Shown: piece by piece, positions 1 to 7,490 of the stretch
Layout: each line of letters opens with the position of its first letter
How positions within the stretch are numbered: position 1 is the stretch's first letter
Assembly: GCA_947476465.1 (NCBI GenBank)
Contig: CANJQN010000044.1
Span: forward strand, 1-38,143
Length of the DNA: 38,143 nt
Source of the DNA: Comamonadaceae bacterium
GTDB lineage: Bacteria; Pseudomonadota; Gammaproteobacteria; Burkholderiales; Burkholderiaceae_C
Direction: 5' to 3'
Program-made: the position numbers and the translations under genes
The notes under the pieces: generated by a model
The model's database searches: none
What the model saw: the letters and a program-made list of their open reading frames with translations, nothing else
Told to the model about the DNA's origin: nothing

Positions 1-34
1 CCAAATCCACGCCAACTCGGGTAATCTCGCTCAT
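1..34 (-). CDS. IS110-family transposase, 5' end only (cut by window edge)
   Basis: Reading leftward from an ATG at 34, the eleven visible codons give MSEITRVGVDL. This matches the typical start of IS110/IS1111 transposases, where a V-G-(V/I)-D-L stretch carries the first Asp of the RuvC-like DEDD catalytic site. The upstream sequence (reverse strand) has an AAGGAGA-like ribosome binding site seven bases or so before the ATG. Family knowledge: these enzymes act with a noncoding bridge RNA encoded in the element. The rest of the gene lies outside the window, so intactness cannot be judged. An 8-bp inverted repeat (35-42 with 114-121) sits in the upstream noncoding part. The family call rests on 11 residues plus the ribosome binding site, so it is likely but not certain. 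Confidence 0.6.
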   Translation of the reverse strand, partial: MSEITRVGVDL

Positions 35-126
35 GGGACTTCTCCTTTCAGTTACGGACTGATTGACTTCCTACGCCAATCGCTAGCACTTTGATGCCGT
101 GTCCGGAAAGTGGGAAGTCCCCTCGT

Positions 127-179
127 ATTCGCCTTCGCGGGGATGACGAAATCTTTGTCATTCCCGCGCAGGCGGGAAT
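127..179. repeat. Inverted pair of dRS3-like palindromes
   Basis: The right arm contains ATTCCC-N8-GGGAAT at 160-179, exactly the pattern of the neisserial dRS3 repeat, preceded by GTC. The left arm (127-147) is nearly the same unit in inverted orientation (reverse complement GTCATCCCCGCG then AAGGCGAAT), with two bases missing and a few changes. The arms are separated by nine bases (148-156), so the whole stretch can fold into one long hairpin. It lies between the IS110 transposase start and the tgt stop and may also end tgt transcripts. Such units are dispersed in many proteobacterial genomes. Confidence 0.7.
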
Positions 180-217
180 CCAGACCCGGGCCGAGCGTAG
201 CGACGGCCCGTGACGCC

Positions 218-1378
218 TCACACGCCACGCTGGCGGTCGTGCCTGAACTGCGCCGAGAAAGCGGCGAAGCGCCCGGCTTCGAGTGACTGCCGCACTTCGG
301 CCATGAGGTTCAGGTAGTAGTGCAAGTTGTGGATCGTGGCCAGCATCGGCGCCAGCATCTCGCCGCAGCGCTCCAGGTGATGCAGGTAGGCGCGTGAAAA
401 GCCGCCGCTGACCGTGCCGTCCGGGTTCATGGCGCCCTTGCAGGTGTAGCAGCCGCAGGTTGTGTCGAGTGGTTGCTCGTCGCTGCGGTGCCGGGCGTTG
501 CGCAGCTTCAGGTCGCCAAAGCGCGTGAAGAGGTGGCCGTTGCGCGCGTTGCGCGTGGGCATGACACAGTCGAACATGTCGACGCCCTGCTCGACGCCGG
601 CCACCAGGTCTTCCGGTGTGCCCACGCCCATCAGGTAACGGGGCTTGTTCGCGGGCAGGCGGTGCGGGGTGTGGGCCATGACGCGCAACATCTCCTCCTT
701 GGGCTCACCCACGCTCACGCCGCCGACGGCATAACCGGGAAAGTCCATCGCCACCAGGGCGTCCAGTGACTCCTGGCGCAGGTGCTCGAACATGCCGCCC
801 TGGACGATGCCGAACAGGGCGTTGGGGTTCTCCAGTCGCGCGAACTCGGCCTGGCAGCGCAGCGCCCAGCGGCGGCTCAGCTCCATCGACAAGCGGGCCT
901 CGGCTTCGGTGGTGAAGTGGCCCTTGGTCTCGTAGGGCGTGCACTCGTCGAACTGCATGACGATGTCGCTGTTGAGGATGGTCTGGATCTGCATCGAGAT
1001 CTCGGGCGTGAGAAACAGCTTGTCGCCATTGACCGGCGAGGCGAACTTCACGCCTTCCTCGGTGATCTTGCGCATCTCGCCCAGGCTCCAGACCTGGAAG
1101 CCGCCGGAGTCGGTGAGGATGGGTTTGTTCCAGTTCTCGAAGCGGTGCAGGCCGCCGAACTGCTGCAGCACGTCCAGGCCGGGCCGCATCCACAGGTGGA
1201 AGGTGTTGCCCAGGATGATCTGCGCGCTCATCTCCTCCAGCGAGCGGGGGGTGACGCCCTTGACCGTGCCGTAGGTGCCCACCGGCATGAAGATGGGCGT
1301 CTGTACCTCGCCGTGGTTGAGGGTCAGGCGGGCGCGCCGCGCGTGGCCTTCGGTGTTCAGGACTTCGAATTCGAGCAT
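218..1378 (-). CDS. tgt: tRNA-guanine transglycosylase (queuine tRNA-ribosyltransferase)
   Basis: The enzyme exchanges guanine-34 for preQ1 in tRNAs with GUN anticodons, a cytoplasmic step of queuosine synthesis. The 386-residue product shows the substrate-binding motif TDSGGFQ at 89-95, the QGG motif at 193-195, and the region DMFDCVMPTRNARNG at 267-281 with the nucleophile Asp270. The zinc ligands are Cys308, Cys310 and Cys313, with His350 in TIHNL. E. coli Tgt has 375 residues; the extra length is about 11 residues (GAMNPDGTVSG) between the Cys cluster and SRAYLHH. The start lies inside the end of queA (22-base overlap), so tgt is translated from the queA-tgt transcript and acts immediately before QueA in the pathway. 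Confidence 0.96.
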   Translation of the reverse strand: MLEFEVLNTEGHARRARLTLNHGEVQTPIFMPVGTYGTVKGVTPRSLEEMSAQIILGNTFHLWMRPGLDVLQQFGGLHRFENWNKPILTDSGGFQVWSLGEMRKITEEGVKFASPVNGDKLFLTPEISMQIQTILNSDIVMQFDECTPYETKGHFTTEAEARLSMELSRRWALRCQAEFARLENPNALFGIVQGGMFEHLRQESLDALVAMDFPGYAVGGVSVGEPKEEMLRVMAHTPHRLPANKPRYLMGVGTPEDLVAGVEQGVDMFDCVMPTRNARNGHLFTRFGDLKLRNARHRSDEQPLDTTCGCYTCKGAMNPDGTVSGGFSRAYLHHLERCGEMLAPMLATIHNLHYYLNLMAEVRQSLEAGRFAAFSAQFRHDRQRGV

Positions 1379-2433
1379 GGCGTGGGAAGGGATCGTGACG
1401 GTCTGTCGAGTGCCCGGTCCAGCAGCATGGCGTCGCCATAGCTGAAGAAGCGGTAGCGTTGTTCAATGGCGTGCCGGTACAAGGCCTTGATGTGCTCGAA
1501 ACCAGCAAACGCGCTGACCAGCATCATGAGCGTTGAGCGCGGCAGATGGAAGTTGGTGACCAGCAGGTCGACGATTTGGAAGTCGAAGCCCGGGGTGATG
1601 AAGATGCGGGTGTCGCCGGTGGCCTGGCCGTCGCGCGCCCACGATTCGAGGGTGCGCACGGTGGTGGTGCCCACCGCCACGATGCGGCCGCCGGCGGCGC
1701 GCGTGTCGGCGACGGCTTGCCGGGTGGCGGCCGGCACGTCGTACCACTCGCTGTGCATCTGGTGCTGGGCGAGGTCGTCCACCTTCACCGGCTGGAAGGT
1801 GCCGGCGCCCACGTGCAGCGTGACGCTGGCGCGCTGCACGCCACCGGCGTCGAGGGCGGCCAGCAGGGCTTCGTCGAAGTGCAGGGCGGCGGTGGGGGCG
1901 GCCACCGCGCCGGGGTGGCGGGCGAACACGGTCTGGTAGCGGCGCTCGTCCTCGGCGGTGTCGGCATGCGTGATGTAGGGCGGCAGCGGCACATGGCCGT
2001 GGGCGGCCATCAGCGCGTGCGGCTCGGCCGAAAAGCGCATTCGAAACAGCGGGCCGTCGTCGGCCGGCCAGCGGCCCAGCAGCGTGACCTCGAAGCCGCC
2101 GTGCATGCGCAGCGTGGTGCCCACCGGCGGCTTCTTGCTCACCTTCATGTGGACCACCACCTCGTGCCCGGTGAGCACGCGCTCGACCAGCAGTTCCAGC
2201 TTGCCGCCGGTGGGCTTCTCGCCGAACAGGCGCGCCTTGATCACCTGGGTGTCGTTGAAGACCAGCAGGTCGCCCGGCGCGAGCAGGCCGGGCAGCTCTC
2301 GGAAGATGCGGTCGACTGGCACGGGGCCGGTGCCGTCGAGCAGGCGCGAGGCGCTGCGCTCGGTGGCGGGGTGCTGGGCAATGAGCTCGGGGGGCAGGAC
2401 GAAATCGAAATCGCCGACGGTCAATGGACGCAT
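1357..2433 (-). CDS. queA: S-adenosylmethionine:tRNA ribosyltransferase-isomerase
   Basis: QueA transfers and isomerises the ribose moiety of SAM onto preQ1 in tRNA, giving epoxyqueuosine. The 358-residue product starts MRPLTVGDFDFVLPPELIAQ. It carries the family blocks AAPTAALHF, VGAGTFQPV, VGTTTVRTLES and TNFHLPRSTL. The frame stays open far upstream to 4068, but that part lies opposite recG and does not resemble the family; ATG 2433 gives the usual length (about 340-360) and N-terminus. There is no strong Shine-Dalgarno before it. The gene is divergent from recG and overlaps downstream tgt by 22 bases, which indicates translational coupling. Confidence 0.95.
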   Translation of the reverse strand: MRPLTVGDFDFVLPPELIAQHPATERSASRLLDGTGPVPVDRIFRELPGLLAPGDLLVFNDTQVIKARLFGEKPTGGKLELLVERVLTGHEVVVHMKVSKKPPVGTTLRMHGGFEVTLLGRWPADDGPLFRMRFSAEPHALMAAHGHVPLPPYITHADTAEDERRYQTVFARHPGAVAAPTAALHFDEALLAALDAGGVQRASVTLHVGAGTFQPVKVDDLAQHQMHSEWYDVPAATRQAVADTRAAGGRIVAVGTTTVRTLESWARDGQATGDTRIFITPGFDFQIVDLLVTNFHLPRSTLMMLVSAFAGFEHIKALYRHAIEQRYRFFSYGDAMLLDRALDRPSRSLPTPCSNSKS

Positions 2434-2502
2434 GTTGCTTGAGGGTCGGACGGACCCGTGCCAAGAAAAAAGAGAGGGGCTTGGAAGAGGCAGAATTGTC
2501 CC
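2434..2502. promoter_or_regulatory. Divergent queA/recG control region with a small dyad
   Basis: This 69-base gap separates the starts of queA (leftward) and recG (rightward), so promoters for both must lie in or near it. I see a dyad GGGTC-N5-GACCC at 2443-2457, which could be an operator or a hairpin at the 5' end of a transcript. No convincing -35/-10 pair stands out. The recG frame has an upstream GTG at 2458, but the family N-terminus fits ATG 2503. Confidence 0.3.
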
Positions 2503-4590
2503 ATGCCCGCCCCACCATCCTTGTCCGCTCCGCAGAAGGCGTTGCGCAAGCTGGGACTGGCGCGGGACATCGACCTGGCCCTGCACCTGCCGCTGCGCTA
2601 TGAGGACGAGACGCGAATCGTGGCGCTGCGCGACGTGCAGGGCGGCCAGGCCGCGCAGATCGAGGGCCTGGTGACCAGCAATCAGGTCGTGCTGCGCCCG
2701 CGCCGCCAGCTGGTGGTGACGCTTGACGACGGCACCGACACCTGCCAGCTGCGGTTTTTCAACTTCTACCCCTCGCAGCAGAAGGCGCTGGCGGTCGGCA
2801 CGCGCATTCGGGCGCGCGGCGAGGTGCGTGGCGGTTTTCTGGGGCGGCAGATGCTGCATCCGGTTTGCAGGGCGGCCGAGGGCGCGTTGCCGCAGGCACT
2901 GACGCCGGTGTATCCGACGGTGGCCGCGTTGCCCCAGGCCTATCTGCGCAAGGCGGTGCTGGCCGGGCTGGGGCGCGCCGACCTGTCCGACACCTTCGCG
3001 CTGGGCATGGCGCAGCGGCTGCGACTGCCGGCCGGCTGGGGCCTGCGCGAGGCGTTGCAGTTTTTGCATCACCCGCGGCCCGACACCGCGACGGCGGCGC
3101 TGGAGGACCGCAGCCACCCGGCCTGGCAGCGCCTGAAGGCCGAGGAGCTGCTGGCCCAGCAGCTGTCTCAACTGACCAGCAAGCGCGAGCGCGACGCGCT
3201 GCGGGCGCCGCCCTTGGTGGGCCTGCCCGGAGGCTTGCACGAGCAGCTGCTGGCGGCGCTGCCGTTTTCGCTGACGAACGCGCAGCGCCGAGTCGGTGAA
3301 GAGATCGCGCGTGACCTGGCACGGCCGGTGCCCACGCACCGCCTGCTGCAGGGCGATGTGGGCTCGGGCAAGACGGTGGTGGCGGCGCTCGCGGCGGCGG
3401 TCGCGATCGATGCTGGCTGGCAGTGCGCGCTGATGGCGCCGACCGAGATCCTGGCCGAGCAGCATTTCCGCAAGCTGATCGGCTGGATGGAGCCGCTGCT
3501 GGCGCCGCGCGGCCTGCGGGTGGCCTGGCTGACCGGCAGCCAGAAGAAAAAGGAGCGCGGCGCGATGCTGGAGCAGGTCGCCAGCGGCGAGGCAGCGCTG
3601 GTCGTGGGCACGCATGCGGTGATCCAGGAGCAGGTGCGCTTTCGCCGGTTGGCACTGGCCATCATCGACGAGCAGCACCGCTTCGGCGTGGCGCAGCGGC
3701 TGGCCCTGCGCCACAAGATGCAGCCGCAGCCCGACGAGCCGCCCGGGCCCCCGCGCGAGCCGCACCTGCTGATGATGTCGGCCACCCCGATCCCGCGCAC
3801 GCTGGCCATGAGCTACTACGCCGACCTGGACGTCTCTACCCTGGACGAGCTGCCGCCCGGGCGAACGCCGATCGTCACCAAGGTGATCGCCGACAGCCGC
3901 CGCGAAGAGGTGGTCGAGCGCATCCGCAGCCAGCTGGGGCAGGGGCGGCAGGTGTACTGGGTCTGCCCGCTGATCGAGGAAAGCGAGGCGCTGGACCTGA
4001 CCAACGCGACCGCCACCCACGAGGCGCTGACTGCCGCGCTGCCGGGCGTGCAGGTGGGCCTGCTGCATTCACGCCTGCCGCCGGCCGACAAGAAGGCGGT
4101 GATGGCGCGGTTTGAGGCCGGCGAGATGGGGGTGCTGGTGTCCACCACGGTGATTGAAGTGGGCGTGGACGTGCCCAACGCCTGCCTGATGGTGATCGAG
4201 CATGCCGAGCGCTTCGGGTTGTCGCAGCTGCACCAGTTGCGCGGCCGGGTCGGGCGTGGCGCGGCGGCCTCGGCCTGCGTGCTGCTGTATTCGCCGGGCG
4301 AGAACGGGCGCCTGGGCGAGACGGCCCGGGCGCGCCTCAAGGCCATGGTGGAGACCCACGACGGCTTCGAGATCGCCCGCCGCGACCTGGAGATCCGCGG
4401 CCCCGGCGAGTTCCTGGGGGCGCGCCAGTCGGGCGCGCCGCTGCTGCGCTTCGCCGACCTGGAGGCCGACCGGGCCCTGCTGGAGGCGGTGCGCGCGCTG
4501 GCGCCGGCGATGCTCGATCACCACCCACAACTGGCCGAACGCCATGTCAACCGTTGGCTGGGTGGAAAATCGGAGTATCTGAAAGCCTAG
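2503..4590 (+). CDS. recG: ATP-dependent DNA helicase RecG
   Basis: RecG is a double-strand DNA translocase that regresses stalled forks and processes Holliday junctions and R-loops. The 695-residue product matches the usual size (E. coli 693). An N-terminal wedge/OB region is followed by helicase motifs: Walker A GDVGSGKT (284-291), the DEQH box (389-392) in IIDEQHRFGVAQR, motif III MSATPIPRTLAMSYYADLD, and the C-terminal motif VI QLRGRVGRG. The RecG-specific end IRGPGEFLGARQSG is present. The chosen ATG gives MPAPPSLSAPQKALRKLGLA; the GTG at 2458 would add 15 atypical residues. It lies 24 bases before oxyR, so the genes are probably co-transcribed. Confidence 0.96.
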   Translation: MPAPPSLSAPQKALRKLGLARDIDLALHLPLRYEDETRIVALRDVQGGQAAQIEGLVTSNQVVLRPRRQLVVTLDDGTDTCQLRFFNFYPSQQKALAVGTRIRARGEVRGGFLGRQMLHPVCRAAEGALPQALTPVYPTVAALPQAYLRKAVLAGLGRADLSDTFALGMAQRLRLPAGWGLREALQFLHHPRPDTATAALEDRSHPAWQRLKAEELLAQQLSQLTSKRERDALRAPPLVGLPGGLHEQLLAALPFSLTNAQRRVGEEIARDLARPVPTHRLLQGDVGSGKTVVAALAAAVAIDAGWQCALMAPTEILAEQHFRKLIGWMEPLLAPRGLRVAWLTGSQKKKERGAMLEQVASGEAALVVGTHAVIQEQVRFRRLALAIIDEQHRFGVAQRLALRHKMQPQPDEPPGPPREPHLLMMSATPIPRTLAMSYYADLDVSTLDELPPGRTPIVTKVIADSRREEVVERIRSQLGQGRQVYWVCPLIEESEALDLTNATATHEALTAALPGVQVGLLHSRLPPADKKAVMARFEAGEMGVLVSTTVIEVGVDVPNACLMVIEHAERFGLSQLHQLRGRVGRGAAASACVLLYSPGENGRLGETARARLKAMVETHDGFEIARRDLEIRGPGEFLGARQSGAPLLRFADLEADRALLEAVRALAPAMLDHHPQLAERHVNRWLGGKSEYLKA

Positions 4591-4614
4591 GCTCGTCGCC
4601 AGAACATACCGTTT

Positions 4615-5568
4615 ATGACCCTCACCGAGCTCAAGTACGTCGTCGCCGTCGCCCGCGAGAAGCATTTCGGCAAGGCCGCCGAAGCCTGTTTCGTCTCGCA
4701 GCCGACGCTATCGGTGGCGATCAAGAAGCTCGAGGAGGAGCTCGAGCTCAAGCTGTTCGAGCGCAGCGCCAACGAGGTGGCAGTGACCCCGCTGGGCGAG
4801 GAGATCGTGCGCCAGGCCCAGAGCGTGCTGGAGCAGGCCGCCGCCATCAAGGAGATCGCCAAGCGCGGCAAGGACCCGCTGGCTGGCCCGCTCAAGCTGG
4901 GAATCATCTACACCATCGGCCCCTACCTGCTGCCCAGCCTGGTGCGCCAGGCGATCGCGCGCACGCCTCAGATGCCGCTGATGCTGCAGGAGAACTTCAC
5001 CGTGCGCCTGCTGGAGATGCTGCGCACCGGCGAGATCGACTGCGCCATCATGGCCGAGCCTTTCCCCGACACCGGCCTGGCGATCGCGCCGCTGTATGAC
5101 GAGCCCTTCATGGTGGCGGTGCCGAGCGCGCACCCGCTGGCCGCGCGCAAGTCGATCACCGCGCAGGAGCTCAAGACCGAGACCATGCTGCTGCTGGGCG
5201 CGGGCCACTGCTTTCGCGACCACGTGCTCGAGGTCTGCCCCGAGTTCGCGCGTTTTTCCAGCAACGCCGAAGGCATTCGCAAGAGTTTCGAGGGCTCCTC
5301 GCTGGAGACCATCAAGCACATGGTGGCCTCGGGCATGGGCGTGACCCTGGTGCCGCGCCTGTCGGTGCCGAAAGGGTCGCTCGAGCTCAAGCCGCGCCGC
5401 CGCAAGGAAGACGAGAGCTTCGTGCGCTACATCCCCTTCGCCGACGACGTACCCAGCCGCCGTGTGGTGCTGGCCTGGCGGCGCAGCTTCACCCGCTACG
5501 AGGCCATCGCGGCGCTGCGCAATGCCATTTATGCCTGCGAGCTGGCGGGCGTTACGCGGCTGTCATGA
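4615..5568 (+). CDS. oxyR: Hydrogen peroxide-sensing LysR-type regulator OxyR
   Basis: The 317-residue LysR-type regulator has a winged helix-turn-helix at about 1-60 (AREKHFGKAAEACFVSQPTL). The effector domain contains GAGHCFRDHVLEVC, which places the redox cysteines at Cys199 and Cys208, the same numbers as in E. coli OxyR. In OxyR, peroxide oxidises these to a disulfide and switches on katG/ahpC-type genes. The KPRRRKEDESFVRYIPF stretch in the C-terminal half also fits. The gene follows recG and its stop overlaps the ubiA start by four bases (ATGA). Known OxyR targets are not in this window. Confidence 0.95.
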   Translation: MTLTELKYVVAVAREKHFGKAAEACFVSQPTLSVAIKKLEEELELKLFERSANEVAVTPLGEEIVRQAQSVLEQAAAIKEIAKRGKDPLAGPLKLGIIYTIGPYLLPSLVRQAIARTPQMPLMLQENFTVRLLEMLRTGEIDCAIMAEPFPDTGLAIAPLYDEPFMVAVPSAHPLAARKSITAQELKTETMLLLGAGHCFRDHVLEVCPEFARFSSNAEGIRKSFEGSSLETIKHMVASGMGVTLVPRLSVPKGSLELKPRRRKEDESFVRYIPFADDVPSRRVVLAWRRSFTRYEAIAALRNAIYACELAGVTRLS

Positions 5569-6437
5569 GCTTGGCTGGCGTGAGAGGCCGTTTGCGGTTG
5601 TACCTGCAGTTGATCCGCTGGGACCGCCCGGCCGGTTGGCTGCTGCTGCTGTGGCCTACGCTCAGCGGGCTGTGGGTGGCCGCGCAGGGCTTTCCGGGCT
5701 GGCACCTGCTGGCCGTGTTCGTGGTGGGCACCATCCTGATGCGAAGCGCCGGCTGCTGCGTCAACGACGTGGCCGACCGCGAGTTCGATCGCCATGTCAA
5801 GCGCACCGCGCAGCGCCCGGTCACGTCCGGTCGAATCTCGCCGCGCGAGGCGCTGGCGGTGGGCGCAGTGCTGGCGCTGCTGGCGTTCGCGCTCGTGCTC
5901 ACCACGAACCGGGTCACGGTGCTGTGGTCGTGCGCGGCGCTGGCGATCACGCTGGTGTATCCGTTCGCCAAGCGCTACGTCTCGATGCCGCAGGCGGTGC
6001 TGGGCGTGGCCTTCAGTTTCGGGATTCCGATGGCCTTCGCGGCAGTGCAGTCGAGCGTGCCGCCGGTGGCCTGGGTGCTGGTGCTGGGCAACTTGTCCTG
6101 GGTGCTGGCCTACGACACAGAGTACGCCATGGTCGACCGCGACGACGATTTGCTGGTCGGCATGAAGACCTCGGCCATCACGCTGGGCCGCGCCGACGTG
6201 CTGGTGGTGATGCTGTGCTACGGCCTCTTTCTGGCGCTGTGGGCGGTGGTGCTGGCGCCGCGCGTGGCGGCGGCGCCGTTGGCGCTGGCCTGGGCGGGCG
6301 CCGCGGCGCAGGCCGTGTGGCACTACACGATGATCCGCGACCGCAGCCGCGATGGGTGCTTTCGGGCGTTCCGGCTGAACCACTGGATCGGGTTCACGGT
6401 GTTCGCGGGGGTGGTCATGGGGTATGGGCTGAGTTAA
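5565..6437 (+). CDS. ubiA: 4-hydroxybenzoate polyprenyltransferase (ubiquinone synthesis)
   Basis: UbiA attaches the polyprenyl chain to 4-hydroxybenzoate in the inner membrane, the first membrane step of ubiquinone synthesis. The 290-residue protein is highly hydrophobic, with about eight or nine membrane segments. It has both Asp-rich prenyl diphosphate/Mg sites: NDVADREFD at 67-75 and DTEYAMVD at 184-191. The start fits IRWDRPAGWLLLLWPTLSG. ATG overlaps the oxyR stop by four bases, so translation is probably coupled and recG-oxyR-ubiA form one transcription unit. It converges with proC across a repeat-rich gap. Confidence 0.96.
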   Translation: MSLAGVRGRLRLYLQLIRWDRPAGWLLLLWPTLSGLWVAAQGFPGWHLLAVFVVGTILMRSAGCCVNDVADREFDRHVKRTAQRPVTSGRISPREALAVGAVLALLAFALVLTTNRVTVLWSCAALAITLVYPFAKRYVSMPQAVLGVAFSFGIPMAFAAVQSSVPPVAWVLVLGNLSWVLAYDTEYAMVDRDDDLLVGMKTSAITLGRADVLVVMLCYGLFLALWAVVLAPRVAAAPLALAWAGAAAQAVWHYTMIRDRSRDGCFRAFRLNHWIGFTVFAGVVMGYGLS

Positions 6438-6474
6438 GTCGTGTCACCGGCTATCTGTGTGGACAGTGTCTTGA

Positions 6475-6523
<49 letters not shown>

Positions 6524-6594
6524 GGAACCGGCTTTGCCGGGCCGCTGGTGGCGCCCCCTTGAGGGGGAGCGCCGAAGGCGCTTCGGGGGTGGGC
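6524..6594 (-). repeat. Stop-adjacent triple-hairpin repeat, copy A (after proC)
   Basis: Read on the minus strand, the element starts directly after the proC TAA with GCCCACCCCCGAAG. It continues with a hairpin GCGCC-TTC-GGCGC, then CCCC-TCAA-GGGG, then CCGGC-AAA-GCCGG, ending GGTTCC. The same order of boxes occurs after fusA (28135-28212) and rpoB (37699-37769). Possible roles are a transcript 3'-end or terminator structure or a REP-like mobile repeat; there is no U-tract. Confidence 0.85.
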
Positions 6595-7437
6595 TTAGTC
6601 CCCGCCGAACTCGTCGCCCAGTTCCTTGGCCCGAACGCACGCCGCCTGCATGGCCTTGATGAAGGCTTCGGGTACGCCATCCTGCTGCATCGAGGTGATG
6701 GCCGCGTAGGTGGTGCCGCCCTTGGAGGTGACGCGCTCGCGTAGCACTTGCGGCGGATCGCTCGAATCGGCGGCCAGCGCCGATGCGCCGGCGAACGTGC
6801 CAATCGCCAGCTGGGTGGCTTGAGCGCGCGGCAGGCCCATCGCGGTGCCAGCCTGGATCATCGCCTCAAGAAACAGGAACACGTAGGCCGGGCCCGAACC
6901 CGACAAGGCTGTCACGGCGTCCAGTTGCTCCTCGGCGGCGACCCACAGCGACTGGCCGGTGGTGGCGATCACGGCTTGCGCGCGGGCGCGGTCGTCGGAC
7001 GCGACCGCATCACGGGCAAACAGGCCGGTCATGCCCTTGCCGACCAGGGCGGGGGTGTTGGGCATGGACCGCACGATGCGGTCAGAGGCGAGCCAGCGGG
7101 CGATGCTGTCCGAGCGAATGCCGGCGGCCACGCTCAGGTGTAGCGCCTGCGGGTTCAGATGGGGCCGTGCCTGGCTGGCGGCCTCCTGGAAGGTCTGTGG
7201 TTTGACTGCCCAGACCACCAGGTCGGCCCGGTGCAGGGTTGTGTCGGCCGCTGGCTGGGCGCGGATGCCCAAGTCGGTGAGCAGCCTATCGCGGGTCGCC
7301 TCGAACGGCTCGACGACATCGATCGCCGCGGCCGGCAGGCCTTGCCGCAGCAGTCCCCCGATGATGGCGCTGGCCATGTTGCCGCCGCCGATGAAGGCGA
7401 GCGAGGTGAGGTTGGAAAGGGGGGCGACAGCAGTCAT
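6595..7437 (-). CDS. proC: Pyrroline-5-carboxylate reductase
   Basis: ProC catalyses the last step of proline synthesis, NAD(P)H-dependent reduction of pyrroline-5-carboxylate, in the cytoplasm. The 280-residue product has the Rossmann motif FIGGGNMASAIIGG near residue 15, the AVKPQ motif of the cofactor domain, and the C-terminal family signature region containing SGSGPAYVFLFLEAM and TSKGGTTYAAI. Length is normal (about 270-280). The gene runs divergently from glpD with a 53-base gap, and its stop is joined directly to repeat copy A. Confidence 0.95.
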   Translation of the reverse strand: MTAVAPLSNLTSLAFIGGGNMASAIIGGLLRQGLPAAAIDVVEPFEATRDRLLTDLGIRAQPAADTTLHRADLVVWAVKPQTFQEAASQARPHLNPQALHLSVAAGIRSDSIARWLASDRIVRSMPNTPALVGKGMTGLFARDAVASDDRARAQAVIATTGQSLWVAAEEQLDAVTALSGSGPAYVFLFLEAMIQAGTAMGLPRAQATQLAIGTFAGASALAADSSDPPQVLRERVTSKGGTTYAAITSMQQDGVPEAFIKAMQAACVRAKELGDEFGGD

Positions 7438-7490
7438 CGGGCAAGTCTAGCGCCGCCCGTGCTCGCCCTGGCTGGGGCGACAATCGCCCA

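Noticed and set aside
2434..4068. Upstream extension of the queA frame on the minus strand, giving a 903-residue frame
   Set aside because: It lies opposite recG, has low-complexity composition typical of antisense frames in GC-rich genes, and the QueA family starts at 2433.
6599..6744. Small plus-strand frames opposite proC and in the ubiA-proC gap
   Set aside because: They are antisense to proC or translate the heptamer and hairpin repeats; no ribosome binding site or family match.
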